Shown: positions 9,022 through 21,643, counted from the stretch's first letter. The stretch is DNA of 53,682 bases from an uncultured Lentisphaerota bacterium (GCA_900320095.1 ONQZ01000018.1:1-53682); one strand, 5' to 3'. Notes: generated from the letters alone by a model not told the origin. Made by a program: numbers and translations.

Positions 9022-9789
9022 TTATTCCGGCAGAATCACCGGACGGCCGCCGCAATCGAAGCGACGGAACGGGCAGCCGTAGACGGGCCGGAGAGTTTCG
9101 GGCGTGAGGACGTCCGGGGGATCGCCTGCAGCGGCGATGCGCCCTTCGTGCAGGAGCATCACGTACCCGGCGCAGTCGAGCGCGAGCTGGAGGTCGTGCG
9201 TGACGACCAGGATGCCGACCTCGGGCGCGAGGCGGCGGAGCAGGGACACGATCTTCCGCGTAACGGCGGGGTCGGCGGCGGACGTCGGTTCGTCGAGCAG
9301 AAGCAACCCCGGCGACCGTACCAGCGCCGCCGCCGTGAAAACGCGCTGGCGTTCCCCGCCGGACAGCGTGCCGCACAGGCGTCCGCTCAATTCAGTCAGG
9401 TCCAGCAGTTCGAGCGCGCGTTCGAGGCGGGTGGACTGTTCCGGCGAGAGCGCGCCGGAGAGACGCGACACGCCGGTCAGCCCCATCGCGACAGTCTCCC
9501 GGACGGTGTAGTCGGTGAGCGGGACGGCGACGTGCTGCTGGACGACCGCCAGACGGCGGACGCGTTCCGCGGGGGACCATTCGGCGACCGGGCGTCCGTC
9601 GAGCGTGACGCTGCCGGAATCCGGGGTCAGGTAGCCGGAGAGAAGCCGCACGAGCGTCGACTTGCCGGAGCCGTTTCGTCCGAGCAGCGCGGCGATCCGG
9701 CCCGGCGCGATCTCGAGGGAAACGCCGTTCAGGAGCGGTCCGCGCGCCCCGGGATGCGTGTAGACGAGTTGTTCCGCGGTCAACTTCAT
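9022..9789 (-). CDS. ABC transporter ATPase of FecE/BtuD type (B12 or iron-chelate import)
   Basis: 255 residues. Walker A GRNGSGKST near residue 37, signature LSGGERQRV near 142, and Walker B LLLLDEP near 161 are all intact, followed by the H-loop in VTHDL. It should energise the membrane permease encoded just upstream, whose stop codon it overlaps by four bases (ATGA). The substrate is not readable from the ATPase. Location behind metH and the metF fusion favours cobalamin (BtuD role); siderophore or haem are alternatives. Confidence 0.88.
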   Translation of the reverse strand: MKLTAEQLVYTHPGARGPLLNGVSLEIAPGRIAALLGRNGSGKSTLVRLLSGYLTPDSGSVTLDGRPVAEWSPAERVRRLAVVQQHVAVPLTDYTVRETVAMGLTGVSRLSGALSPEQSTRLERALELLDLTELSGRLCGTLSGGERQRVFTAAALVRSPGLLLLDEPTSAADPAVTRKIVSLLRRLAPEVGILVVTHDLQLALDCAGYVMLLHEGRIAAAGDPPDVLTPETLRPVYGCPFRRFDCGGRPVILPE

Positions 9790-10735
9790 GATCCTGCACG
9801 GCTCCTGTTCAAAAGCCAGAGGAAGACCGGACAGCCGACCGCCGCCGTGACCATGCCGACCGGGAGCTCGCGGACCGGCGAAATCACGCGCCCGAGGATG
9901 TCCGCGAGCATCAGGAAGACCGCTCCGGCGAGCGCGGCGGGGATCAGTATCTTCCGGTGGGAACCGCCGTGCAGACGGCGCACGATGTGCGGCAGAAGCC
10001 GATGATCCCGGCCATGGACACCGTGACCGCCGCCAGAAGCGAGGCGAGCGCGAGCAGGACGACCGTCATCACCCGGGCGTTCACGCCGTGGTTCCAGGCG
10101 TATTCCGGGCCGAACGTGAGCAGGTCGACGTCGCCCGCGCGGAACAGCAGAAAGATTGTGGCGGCGGCGAGCAGGACGGCGGCGGGTGCGAGCTGGCGCG
10201 CGGGGTCCACGTTCTGCACGCTCCCGAGCATCCACCACACCACGCCCGCCATGTCGCGCGAATGCGAAAACGTGATGAGCACCATGAGCAGGCTTGATGC
10301 GAGCGTGCCGATCATCACGCCGCCGAGCAGAAGCTCCTCCGCCGTGCGCCTGCGGACCGCCGCGAAGACCAGCAGATTCGCCGTCACCGCGCCCAGCAGG
10401 GCGAAGAGCGGCACGGACATGAACCCCCACGCGCTGAAGCCGAGCAGGATCGCGCCCGCCGCGCCGAGGCCCGCGCCCCCGGACACGCCCAGCAGGTAGG
10501 GTTCCGCGAGGGAATTGCGGAGCACCGCCTGAAAGACCAGCCCGGAGACGGCAAGCGAAGCGCCGACCACGGCAGCCGCGGCGGTCCGGACGATGCGGAG
10601 TTCCACGATGGGGTTCAGCGCGCCGTCCTGAATGAACTCGGACAGCGGGATATGGGCGGCGCCGAACAGCACGCCGCAGACAGCGGCGGCAAGCGCGGCG
10701 GCGAGGTAGATCAGGATGATGCGCGCGGTCTTCAT
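9786..10735 (-). pseudogene. FecCD/BtuC-family permease, interrupted by a frameshift
   Basis: Translation from ATG 10735 gives a normal polytopic FecCD permease (AEPYLLGVSGGAGLG and many hydrophobic segments) up to AGIIGF. It then leaves frame and stops at 9944. The rest, PHIVRRLHGG...ELPVGMVTAAVG...FLWLL, continues in another frame down to 9786. In the family GF is followed by VGLIVPHIVRR; here VGLIV is lost except for two bases, a net loss of about 13 bases at 9993-9995. Both halves keep conserved sequence, so this is a recent lesion or an assembly error. The start overlaps the binding-protein stop (ATGA). As read, no complete permease could be made. Confidence 0.82.
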
Positions 10736-11592
10736 GGCTGGGCGGCCCCGGAAGATTCTTTGCCGGCAAACATCGTTTCGAGGTCGGTTTTCAGGTCCGC
10801 GATGCCGTCGAAGATGCGCGGCCCCGGGCGGAGCAGCGCGGAGTCGTCGCGCGGGATCAGTACGCGTCCCTCGCGGATCGCGCGGATGCCGCTCCACGAC
10901 GGATTCGATTTCCAGTCCTTGCCGTGCGCGAACCAGACGATCACGTCCGGGTCCTCCTTCAGCACGAATTCGAGCGAGATGGACGGGTAGCCCTTCTCCG
11001 ATTTCACGATATTTTCCAGCCCGGCGAGACGCCCGACGGCGTCCGGGAGGGAATCCGCGCCCGCGGTGAGGAGCGGACTGTCCCAGATCACATAGAGTGC
11101 GCGGAGCGGCTTTTTTTCGGATGCTTTGAGTTTCGCCTCGAATCCCGCGATGCGTGCATCGGTGCGTTTCAGCTCGGATTCCGCCTCGCGCGGACAGTCA
11201 AGCAGTTTGCCCATGAGGGCGACCCATGCGCGGTAGTCGTCGAACCCGTCGCACGGGTGCAGTTCGACGGCGATCCCGGCCTGGCGCAGCGCGTCGGCGT
11301 CCTTCGGGTTCACGAATTCGTTGGAGACGACCAGCGCGGGCTTCATGGCGAGGATGCGTTCGAGTTCGGGCTCGGCGAAATTGCCTGCCGCCGGGAGCGA
11401 CTTCACGCTTTCCGGCCAGTCGCACGCGGTGCTCCGCGCGACCAGCTTCCGTTCCTGCCCCAGATGGCAGACCAGTTCGGTCAGCGCGGGCGAGAGCGAG
11501 ACCACGCCGCCCGGCGCGGATTTGCGTTCGTCCGAACACGCGGCGAGGCACAGGATGCAGACAAGCAGAAGCAGGCTGAACAGACGGCGCAT
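10732..11592 (-). CDS. periplasmic binding lipoprotein, BtuF/FecB type (helical-backbone fold)
   Basis: 286 residues. The N-terminus has a signal peptide with lipobox LAAC (Cys19), so it is a lipid-anchored binding protein. GGVVSLSPALTELVCHLG is the start of the class III binding-protein fold, and NFAEPELERILAMKPALVV and KEDPDVIVWF are typical of the two lobes. GGAGG-type ribosome site (GGAGG, seven bases) supports the start. It delivers ligand to the permease and ATPase encoded next. Position 30 bases behind a homocysteine methyltransferase/MTHFR gene and near metH points to cobalamin; the BtuF-like length fits, but an iron chelate cannot be excluded. Confidence 0.85.
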   Translation of the reverse strand: MRRLFSLLLLVCILCLAACSDERKSAPGGVVSLSPALTELVCHLGQERKLVARSTACDWPESVKSLPAAGNFAEPELERILAMKPALVVSNEFVNPKDADALRQAGIAVELHPCDGFDDYRAWVALMGKLLDCPREAESELKRTDARIAGFEAKLKASEKKPLRALYVIWDSPLLTAGADSLPDAVGRLAGLENIVKSEKGYPSISLEFVLKEDPDVIVWFAHGKDWKSNPSWSGIRAIREGRVLIPRDDSALLRPGPRIFDGIADLKTDLETMFAGKESSGAAQP

Positions 11593-11622
11593 GGCTGACC
11601 CTCCGCGTTATCCAAGTTCAAA

Positions 11623-13455
11623 TCACGGCTTCATCACGGCGATCGCCGTCTGGACGTTGCCGAACGGCGCGCTCACGTGGATGCCGCGGACGGCGGACCG
11701 GATGGCGTCGACGGCCTCGCGGGCGATGGCGATGCCCTCAAGGCGCTGTTCCTCGCGCGTTTCCGGGCGCGCCATGCGTGCCATCACGGAATCGGGGACG
11801 ACCACGCCCGGCACCTCGTTCTTCATGAACTCGGCGTTGCGGAGGCTGGCGAGCGGCCAGATGCCGGCGATCACCGGGACGGAGCCGTCGGCGAGCTCGG
11901 GGACGGCTTCGATGAAGCGCAGGAGCGGGGCGGTGTCGAAGACCGGCTGGGTCACGACCGCCTCGGCTCCGGCGTCGATCTTCTCGCGGATGCGGCGGAG
12001 TTCGCGCTCCATGTCGATGGCGTTCGGGTCCGCGCCGACGAGGCAGAACGCGGCGGTCTGCTTGCCGATGGACTTGCCGCCGAAATCGACGCCCCGGTTC
12101 AGCGCGGCCTGCACCTTCACGGCGGCGATGGAGTCGAGGTCGAACACGCCGGACGCGAACGGATAGTCGCCGAGCTTCGGCGGGTCGCCGGTGATGAACA
12201 GGATGTTGTGGATGCCCATGGCGGCGCAACCGAGCAGGTCCGCCTGGATGCCGATCACGTTCTTGTCGCGGCAGCAGCAGTGCAGGACGGTCTCGATGCC
12301 GACTTCCTGCTGGATCTTGATGGCGGTCACGATGGTGGAGACGCGGGAACTGGCGCGCGGACCGTCCGGGATGTTGATGACGTCGAATCCTGCCTCGGCG
12401 CAGACTCTCGCTTTTGCGATGGTGGTGTCGAGCAGATAGCCCTGCGGCGGCACGATCTCGACCGCGTTCACCCACTTGCCGGAGGCGAGCTTCGCGGCGA
12501 AGGAGCTTTTTTCGGCGGCGGGAACGGGGTCCAGGAGCGGGACGGACGGCGCGGCAGGCGCGACCTCGACCGCGTGGGCGTGCTTTGCGAGCGGACTCAC
12601 GCTGCGCGCCATGTCGGCGATGTGCTCGGGCGAGGTGCCGCAGCAGCCGCCGATGCCGCGCACGCCGAGCTGGGCGTAGCGCATGGCGTAGGTGGTGAAA
12701 TACTCCGGGCTGCACATGTAGAGCATGCGGTTGTCCACGCTGCGCGGACTGCCAGCGTTGGGCTGGGCGATCACGGGGAACCTTTTGTCGATCAGCGGCA
12801 GGGCGGTTTCGAGCGCGCGGAGCATCGCGCCGGGTCCGCTGCAGCAGTTGAGGCCGAACGCGACCGGCGAAACCGGGGCCGCATTGATGCGTTCCAGGAT
12901 GGCGGAAACAGGTTCGCCCTTGGCGGTCCGGGCTTCTTCGTCCAGCGCGAAGCTGAGCACGAACGGCACGCCGTCCGCGGAAGACGCCGCCGCCTTCAGC
13001 GCGAGGTCAAGGTCGGCGAGGCTGGCGAGCGTCTCGAACATCAGAAAATCGGGCGCGGCCTTCGCAAGCACGGAGACCTGTTCGGAGAGGATCGTGAGCG
13101 GATCGAGGAACGCCGGGAGTTCGCCGACGGGGCCGACGGACGCGGCGACCATGGCGTTGTCGCCCGCCACCTCGCGCGCGAGCTTGACGGCTGCCTCGTT
13201 GATTGCGGCGGTCTGTTCGGCGAGGCCGAATTTCATGAGCTTGGCGCGGTTCGCGCCGTAGGAATTGGTCGTGAGAACTTCCGCGCCGGCGTCGAGGTAC
13301 GCCGTGTGGATGGCGCGGATCACGTCGGGCCGGGCGAGGCAGAGGTTTTCGAACGAGATGTTGACGAAGAAATTCCGCCTGTATATTTCGGTGCCCATCG
13401 CGCCGTCGAAGATCACGATGCGGTCATGCAGGGCATTTTGAAGAGTCTGTGACAT
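11623..13455 (-). CDS. bifunctional homocysteine S-methyltransferase / 5,10-methylenetetrahydrofolate reductase (YitJ-like)
   Basis: 610 residues in two domains. Residues 1-290 are a homocysteine methyltransferase domain: DGAMGTE near 17 and zinc ligands Cys204 (GLNCC) and Cys271-Cys272 (GGCCG). Residues about 325-610 are an MTHFR barrel (VEIVPPQG, HCCCRDKN, LFITGDPPKLGDYPFASGV), which uses FAD to make 5-methyltetrahydrofolate. The same fusion is known in Bacillus YitJ. It lies 77 bases behind metH, so one domain supplies the methyl donor MetH needs, while the N-terminal domain repeats the first domain of MetH. Confidence 0.93.
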   Translation of the reverse strand: MSQTLQNALHDRIVIFDGAMGTEIYRRNFFVNISFENLCLARPDVIRAIHTAYLDAGAEVLTTNSYGANRAKLMKFGLAEQTAAINEAAVKLAREVAGDNAMVAASVGPVGELPAFLDPLTILSEQVSVLAKAAPDFLMFETLASLADLDLALKAAASSADGVPFVLSFALDEEARTAKGEPVSAILERINAAPVSPVAFGLNCCSGPGAMLRALETALPLIDKRFPVIAQPNAGSPRSVDNRMLYMCSPEYFTTYAMRYAQLGVRGIGGCCGTSPEHIADMARSVSPLAKHAHAVEVAPAAPSVPLLDPVPAAEKSSFAAKLASGKWVNAVEIVPPQGYLLDTTIAKARVCAEAGFDVINIPDGPRASSRVSTIVTAIKIQQEVGIETVLHCCCRDKNVIGIQADLLGCAAMGIHNILFITGDPPKLGDYPFASGVFDLDSIAAVKVQAALNRGVDFGGKSIGKQTAAFCLVGADPNAIDMERELRRIREKIDAGAEAVVTQPVFDTAPLLRFIEAVPELADGSVPVIAGIWPLASLRNAEFMKNEVPGVVVPDSVMARMARPETREEQRLEGIAIAREAVDAIRSAVRGIHVSAPFGNVQTAIAVMKP

Positions 13456-13532
13456 GGGGTGGTTCCGCTGGTTTGATTGAGGTTCGCGTTCTTTCAGCTT
13501 ATTAATATGCCGTCTTTTTTTTATTTTTCAAG

Positions 13533-17135
<3,603 letters not shown>

Positions 17136-17171
17136 GCGCCTCCGTTGAGTTCAGTATTTCGTTGTGTCAAA

Positions 17172-17205
17172 CCCCGCGGGGGAGTTAAGCTGGACGCAGC
17201 CGTCC
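17172..17205 (-). promoter_or_regulatory. short structured leader of metH
   Basis: Between the upstream terminator and metH only about 75 bases are free. They hold two short hairpins: GGACG at 17192-17196 with CGTCC at 17201-17205, and the palindrome CCCCGCGGGG at 17172-17181. This is too short for a cobalamin riboswitch and I cannot match it to a SAM or SAH riboswitch. I see no convincing -35/-10 pair here. Confidence 0.3.
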
Positions 17206-17210
17206 GCCGG

Positions 17211-17248
17211 TAAAAACAAAACGCCGGAAGCTCCGCGGGCCTCCGGCG
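17211..17248 (-). terminator. Rho-independent terminator after the PEGA-like lipoprotein gene
   Basis: On the minus strand CGCCGGAG at 17241-17248 pairs with CTTCCGGCG at 17222-17230 and is followed by TTTTGTTTTT. It ends the lipoprotein transcript before metH. Confidence 0.8.
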
Positions 17249-17292
17249 GAAGAGAACACGTTTGCGTTCTACGGAAAGGAACGCGATGCGGC

Positions 17293-17904
17293 TCACTCTT
17301 TCGACTCGATCGAAATCTCGTCCGGGTCCGCGGGAGCGTTCTTGTCAAGCGGTTCCTGACTGACCACGGATACGCCGTTTTTGTCCACGGAACGGATATC
17401 GGAAGTCCTCGCGTTCGCGTCCGTGACGGGGATCGCAGGCTGGTCGAGCATCTGGTCGTTGAGTTCACGCGCGACTTCCTGACGTTTGCGCTGGGTGGCT
17501 TCCTGTTCGATGGCGGATTCTTCGGGATCCGGGAGCGGCTGGAGGTTAATCACAATATTGCTCTCGGTGAACCGCCATGCGCCGTTGGTGAGGAGTCCGG
17601 CAGCGGGCAGGATGAAAATGCTGCCGAGCGCGTCGAGCCTGCCGGTGGAGCTGAGTTCGCTGTCCACGGCATAGTAGGCGGTACGGTAGCCCGGCTTGTA
17701 CGCCGTGATGAGGAGCGCGTCCCTGGTCGGCACCTCAATGTACATGGGCGAAAGCATGTGGTATTCCACACCGTTCGCGATCACGGAGGCGTCGCTCGGG
17801 GTGACCGTGACGGAAACGAGCTGTTCGCCGCGGGCAAGGAAGGAGCAACCGGAGGTGAATGCAAGGACGAATGCGGCGAACACAGCGAGAAGCGTATATT
17901 TCAT
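17293..17904 (-). CDS. lipoprotein with PEGA-like domain
   Basis: 203 residues from ATG 17904, which has AAAGGA 11 bases upstream; in-frame codons further upstream lie in the promoter and are rejected. The signal peptide ends in a lipobox TSGC (Cys20). Residues 30-80, SVTVTPSDASVIANGVEYH...ITAYKPGYRTAYY, look like a PEGA surface domain. A short hydrophobic stretch FILPAAGLLTNGAW follows near 95-110, and the last 80 residues are charged and probably unstructured. No enzymatic motif is seen. It has its own promoter and terminator, so it is a single-gene unit. Function unknown; cell-envelope location is inferred from the lipobox. Confidence 0.75.
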   Translation of the reverse strand: MKYTLLAVFAAFVLAFTSGCSFLARGEQLVSVTVTPSDASVIANGVEYHMLSPMYIEVPTRDALLITAYKPGYRTAYYAVDSELSSTGRLDALGSIFILPAAGLLTNGAWRFTESNIVINLQPLPDPEESAIEQEATQRKRQEVARELNDQMLDQPAIPVTDANARTSDIRSVDKNGVSVVSQEPLDKNAPADPDEISIESKE

Positions 17905-17946
17905 TTTGTGAAGTCCTTTCAGAATAAGGCAATACGTTTTGTATAA

Positions 17947-17974
17947 AATATAGCGTGGAAACAAATGAATGCAA
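17947..17974 (-). promoter_or_regulatory. promoter for the PEGA-like lipoprotein gene
   Basis: Minus strand TTGCAT, 16 bases, TATATT, about 43 bases upstream of the lipoprotein start. Confidence 0.6.
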
Positions 17975-18077
17975 GCTGGAAATAACTGTTTTCTTGAAAA
18001 AAAACGGTTTTCCGCGAGAATTGAATGCCCATCTTTCAAAAAACAGCCCTTTTCATGCTTTTTTCCGGGAAACATGC

Positions 18078-18107
18078 TTGACAAATGTCATGGCGGGGTT
18101 ACATTAT
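18078..18107 (+). promoter_or_regulatory. promoter of the U32-like/glycosyltransferase operon
   Basis: A perfect TTGACA at 18078-18083 is followed 16 bases later by TACATT (or 18 bases later by CATTAT). Transcription would start near 18113, about 29 bases before the first ATG. The region 17975-18141 is AT-rich. Confidence 0.6.
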
Positions 18108-18141
18108 GAAATGAAATGAATACGATACATTCGCCATACCC

Positions 18142-19341
18142 ATGCGCTTTGATACGGATAATATTATCAATATGAGCTCAGAACAAATCGCCAGAACAAA
18201 ATTCGCCGTCGGGCATTACCTGACGGACAAACCGGACGATCCGCTGTCCTTCGCCGAACTGGCGAAGCGGTTCGCACCCAGGCTCCGTGAAGTCTATTTC
18301 CCGTGGCCCGGCCTCTCGAACGCCCGCGCCAAGGTCTACGACAAGCCGGACGACGAAGAACGCATCGTCGCCGACCTGAAATACTGCCGCGAACACGGCA
18401 TGAAGCTGGACATCCTGGCAAACGCCACGTGCTACGGAGAGAAGGCGTTCACGGAGGAACAGCGGCTTCAGGTCGTCTCGATCATCAGGCACATGGACGA
18501 ACTCGGGCTGTATCCCGAGATCATCACGACCACGTCGCCCTACATCGCGAAGGTCTTCAAGCTGAATTTCCCCGACATCGAGATCCGGGCGTCCGTCAAC
18601 ATGCGCCTGCGGAACACGCTCGCGCTGGAATACCTCGCGCCGCTATACGATTCCTACTACATCTGCCGCGACGTCCAGCGCGACCTGCCGACGTTCCATA
18701 AGATGGCCGCCTGGTGCAGGGACCACGGCAAAAAACTGTGCATGCTGGCGAACAGCGGCTGCGTGCGGAACTGCCCGTGGCAGGTCTTCCACGAAACCCT
18801 TCTTTCGCACAGGTTCACGGATACTATCCCCGAAATGGGCGCGCAGAACCTCGAACTGCTCTGCAACCGGATATTCTCCCAGAAAAAAACATATTCGGAT
18901 TTCCTGCGCTGCAGCTGGATCCGGCCGGAGGATGTCCACGTGTTCGAACCGGAGCTTGAGACGATCAAACTCTCGACCCGCGAGGCGAAATACCCCCACG
19001 AAATCGTGGAAGCGTATGTGAACGGCTCGTACGACGGGAATCTGCTGCGGCTGATGGATCCGTACCACGCCTTCGGATTCCGTCCGAACCGGATCGACAA
19101 TAAGTCGTTCCCCGCGGACTGGGTGACCAGCGGCATCGCGGGCAAATGCGCGGAAAACTGCATGCATTGCGGCAAGTGCGAGGAAATCCTGAAGCAGGTC
19201 ACGAAGTTCGACCTTGACACGACCGCCCGGATCGACGGTTTTTCCTTCGTCGAGAATTTCTACCTGCTTGCGCCGAAGAAAAAAGAGAACAGGGCCGGCA
19301 ATCTGAACTATATTGACCCGATAGGGGGAAAACATTCATGA
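18142..19341 (+). CDS. U32-like cysteine-rich protein, copy 1 of 3
   Basis: 399 residues. The strand/helix rhythm and motifs resemble the U32 'peptidase' barrel: LANATCYGE (Cys97), EITTTSPYIA-type strand, IRASVNMR near 148, and RDVQRDLPT near 176. Cys207 and Cys211 (SGCVRNCPW) and a C-terminal C-x3-C-x2-C-x2-C set (Cys336, 340, 343, 346) look like iron-sulfur ligands. SWIRPED and KLSTR near 258-280 are shared by all three copies. U32 relatives such as UbiU/UbiV, RlhA and TrhP carry Fe-S clusters and perform oxygen-independent hydroxylation; that role here is inference. No ribosome site is clear before either 18142 or the in-frame ATG at 18172. Its stop overlaps copy 2 by ATGA. Confidence 0.7.
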   Translation: MRFDTDNIINMSSEQIARTKFAVGHYLTDKPDDPLSFAELAKRFAPRLREVYFPWPGLSNARAKVYDKPDDEERIVADLKYCREHGMKLDILANATCYGEKAFTEEQRLQVVSIIRHMDELGLYPEIITTTSPYIAKVFKLNFPDIEIRASVNMRLRNTLALEYLAPLYDSYYICRDVQRDLPTFHKMAAWCRDHGKKLCMLANSGCVRNCPWQVFHETLLSHRFTDTIPEMGAQNLELLCNRIFSQKKTYSDFLRCSWIRPEDVHVFEPELETIKLSTREAKYPHEIVEAYVNGSYDGNLLRLMDPYHAFGFRPNRIDNKSFPADWVTSGIAGKCAENCMHCGKCEEILKQVTKFDLDTTARIDGFSFVENFYLLAPKKKENRAGNLNYIDPIGGKHS

Positions 19342-20510
19342 GCAAAATCGTTTACCAGTTGAACACCGATCCGCTTCTGTCGCCCCGGTTTTCCCAGGTC
19401 GTGCCGGTGACGAGCCTGCAGAACTCCAAACGGAAATTCGCCTTCGGCTTCTACTTCGAAAAACGGGCGGGACTCACTTTCCGCCAGCTCGCGGAAAAAT
19501 ATGCGCTGTATCTTCAGGAAGTCTATTTCCCCTGGCCCGGCCTGCTGTCCGCGCGCGAAATCTCCGGCGATCCCGCTCCGCTCCGGAAACGCGTCATCGA
19601 CGACATGAGGTTCTGCCGGTCGAAAGGCCTGAAGCTGGACCTGCTGGTCAACGCGACCTGCTACGGCGACAAGGCCGTTACCGCGGCGCAGAGGGAAGAC
19701 TTTTATGCGAACCTGAACGAGATGGAAAAGGCCGGCATCCTGCCGGAGATCATCACCACCACGTCGCCGTACATCGCGGTCATCGCGAAAAAGCTTCACC
19801 CGAATATCGACTGCAGGGCGTCCGTGAATATGCGTCTGAACTCGACGATCGCCATGGAGTACGTGGCGGACGAGTTCGACTCGTACTACATCTGCCGCGA
19901 TCTTCAGCGCGATCTGCCGACCGTGAAGATGTTCGCGGAATGGGGCAAAAAGAACGGCAAAAAGATCTGCATGCTGGCGAACAGCGGCTGTCTGCGTCTC
20001 TGTCCCTGGCAGACGTTCCACGAGACGCTGCTCGCGCACGATTTTCCGCACATTTTCAATGAGATGAAAGCGCTCGACCTGCCGCCGACCCTGTGCGTCG
20101 GAATCGTTCAGTCCAAGCAGTACGAGGAGATCCTCCGCGCATCCTGGATCCGCCCGGAAGACCTTCACCAGTACGAGCCGTACGTCTCCGTCTTCAAGCT
20201 CTCCACGCGCGAAGCCGACCGTCCCGACCTGATCCTGAAGGCGTATACGTCCGGTACGCATGACGGCGACCTGCTCAGGATACTCGATCCCGGTTTTTCC
20301 TTCTTCGTCCGCCCGTACATCTTCGACAACAAAGCGTTCCCGAAGGAGTGGAGCGAAGGAAAGATCGCCGGAAATTGTGCCAGCAACTGCACGCACTGCG
20401 GAAAATGCGCCGAGGTCCTGAAGCTTATCTACAAACGCGACCCGGAACTGCCGGACGTCAGCAACTATTCCCTGGCGCCCTCGAAACCGCTCGTCATTCC
20501 CGGCTGCTGA
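19338..20510 (+). CDS. U32-like cysteine-rich protein, copy 2 of 3
   Basis: 390 residues, starting within the stop of copy 1 (ATGA), with AGGGGG upstream as ribosome site. It has the same blueprint: VYFPWPG near 57, LVNATCYGD, IRASVNMR-like DCRASVNMR, RDLQRDLPT, NSGCLRLCPWQTFHETL, SWIRPEDLHQYE, KLSTREA, and the C-terminal cysteine set CASNCTHCGKC. All seven cysteines of copy 1 are kept. An extra 25-residue N-terminal lead (MSKIVYQLNTDP...) is not shared. The close overlap implies equal production with copy 1, and perhaps a complex of paralogues as in UbiU-UbiV. Substrate unknown. Confidence 0.7.
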   Translation: MSKIVYQLNTDPLLSPRFSQVVPVTSLQNSKRKFAFGFYFEKRAGLTFRQLAEKYALYLQEVYFPWPGLLSAREISGDPAPLRKRVIDDMRFCRSKGLKLDLLVNATCYGDKAVTAAQREDFYANLNEMEKAGILPEIITTTSPYIAVIAKKLHPNIDCRASVNMRLNSTIAMEYVADEFDSYYICRDLQRDLPTVKMFAEWGKKNGKKICMLANSGCLRLCPWQTFHETLLAHDFPHIFNEMKALDLPPTLCVGIVQSKQYEEILRASWIRPEDLHQYEPYVSVFKLSTREADRPDLILKAYTSGTHDGDLLRILDPGFSFFVRPYIFDNKAFPKEWSEGKIAGNCASNCTHCGKCAEVLKLIYKRDPELPDVSNYSLAPSKPLVIPGC

Positions 20511-20545
20511 TACTTCCCCCTTTCCCCCGTTCAAGGATCCCCCCC

Positions 20546-21643
20546 ATGAAGAACGAACAGAGCAAGCCCGTCAAAAAGAAATTCGCAGTCGGCCATTTCT
20601 ACAACAACGACAAATGCGTGTTTCAGGATGTCGCCGGACGTTATCTGGATCACATTCAGGAGATATTCTTCTCCTGGCCGGGGCTGAAAAACGCCCGGAA
20701 AATGACGGGCGACCCGGAAGCGCTGAAAGACCTGATCGCTGCCGATATGCGCTGGGCGCGTTCCAAGGGGCTTTCCCTCGACCTGCTCATCAACGCCATG
20801 TGCTACGGCGACGAGGCGTTCACGCCGGAGCAGCACGCCCGCGTGATCGGGGCGCTCGCGGACATGGACCGCAGGGGCATCCTGCCGGAGACCGTCACGG
20901 TCATCTCGCCGTATCTGGCGCAGATCATCAAACGCGAATTCCCGACGATCGACATCCGGGCGTCCGTGAACGCGCGCGTTGACAGCATCATCGGCATGGA
21001 ATACATGGCGCCGATGTTCGATTCCTACTACATCAGCCGCGATCTCCAGCGCGACCTGCCCACGCTCCGGGCGTTCCGCAAATGGACCCGCGACCACGGC
21101 AAGAAGCTGTGCATGCTCGTGAACGGAAGCTGCCTGCGGAACTGCCCGTTCCATTTCTTCCACGAGACGCTGAACTCGCACGGGCTGGACCGGACCATTG
21201 CGGAAACGAAGCGCACGGGCATCCAGCCGTCGCGCTGCATCAACATGTACATGAAGAAGCAGTACGAGGAGATCCTGCGTTCGTCCTGGATCCGCCCCGA
21301 AGACCTGCATTTCTACGAGGACGAGGTCGACGTGGTCAAGCTCTCGACCCGTACGGTCCCCGATCCCGAACGCATCATCCGCGCCTACTGCGAACGCAGC
21401 TACGACGGCAATCTGCTGCGCCTGCTCGACCCGGTCTACACGTTCTTCTTCCGGCCGTACATCCTCGACAACAAACGGTTCCCGGCGGACTGGGCAGAGA
21501 GCGGCATCGGCGGCAAATGCGCCACCGGCTGCACGCACTGCGGACGCTGCACGGAAGTGCTGTCCAAGGTCCTGGTCGTCGATCCGGAGTTCGGAAAGGC
21601 GAAAGCCGCGGATTATCATTTCTCCCCGAGGATGAAGATATGA
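20546..21643 (+). CDS. U32-like cysteine-rich protein, copy 3 of 3
   Basis: 365 residues from ATG 20546 with AAGGA upstream; the open frame extends further upstream but without family similarity. It lies 35 bases after copy 2. Shared features: FSWPGL, LINAMCYGDEAF, IDIRASVNARV, SRDLQRDLPT, NGSCLRNCPF, SWIRPEDLHFYE, KLSTRT, and CATGCTHCGRC. The seven cysteines are again conserved, though two local motifs differ (NA-MC for NATC, GSC for SGC), suggesting a distinct substrate or role. Its stop overlaps the first glycosyltransferase gene by ATGA, which ties this family to glycan assembly. Confidence 0.7.
   Translation: MKNEQSKPVKKKFAVGHFYNNDKCVFQDVAGRYLDHIQEIFFSWPGLKNARKMTGDPEALKDLIAADMRWARSKGLSLDLLINAMCYGDEAFTPEQHARVIGALADMDRRGILPETVTVISPYLAQIIKREFPTIDIRASVNARVDSIIGMEYMAPMFDSYYISRDLQRDLPTLRAFRKWTRDHGKKLCMLVNGSCLRNCPFHFFHETLNSHGLDRTIAETKRTGIQPSRCINMYMKKQYEEILRSSWIRPEDLHFYEDEVDVVKLSTRTVPDPERIIRAYCERSYDGNLLRLLDPVYTFFFRPYILDNKRFPADWAESGIGGKCATGCTHCGRCTEVLSKVLVVDPEFGKAKAADYHFSPRMKI

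Noticed and set aside
7460..9082. 540-codon open frame opposite tyrS
   Set aside because: Shadow of TyrRS, with only acidic/basic filler sequence.
17136..17292. Cobalamin or SAM riboswitch before metH
   Set aside because: Space is filled by a terminator and a 75-base leader; no conserved riboswitch core seen.
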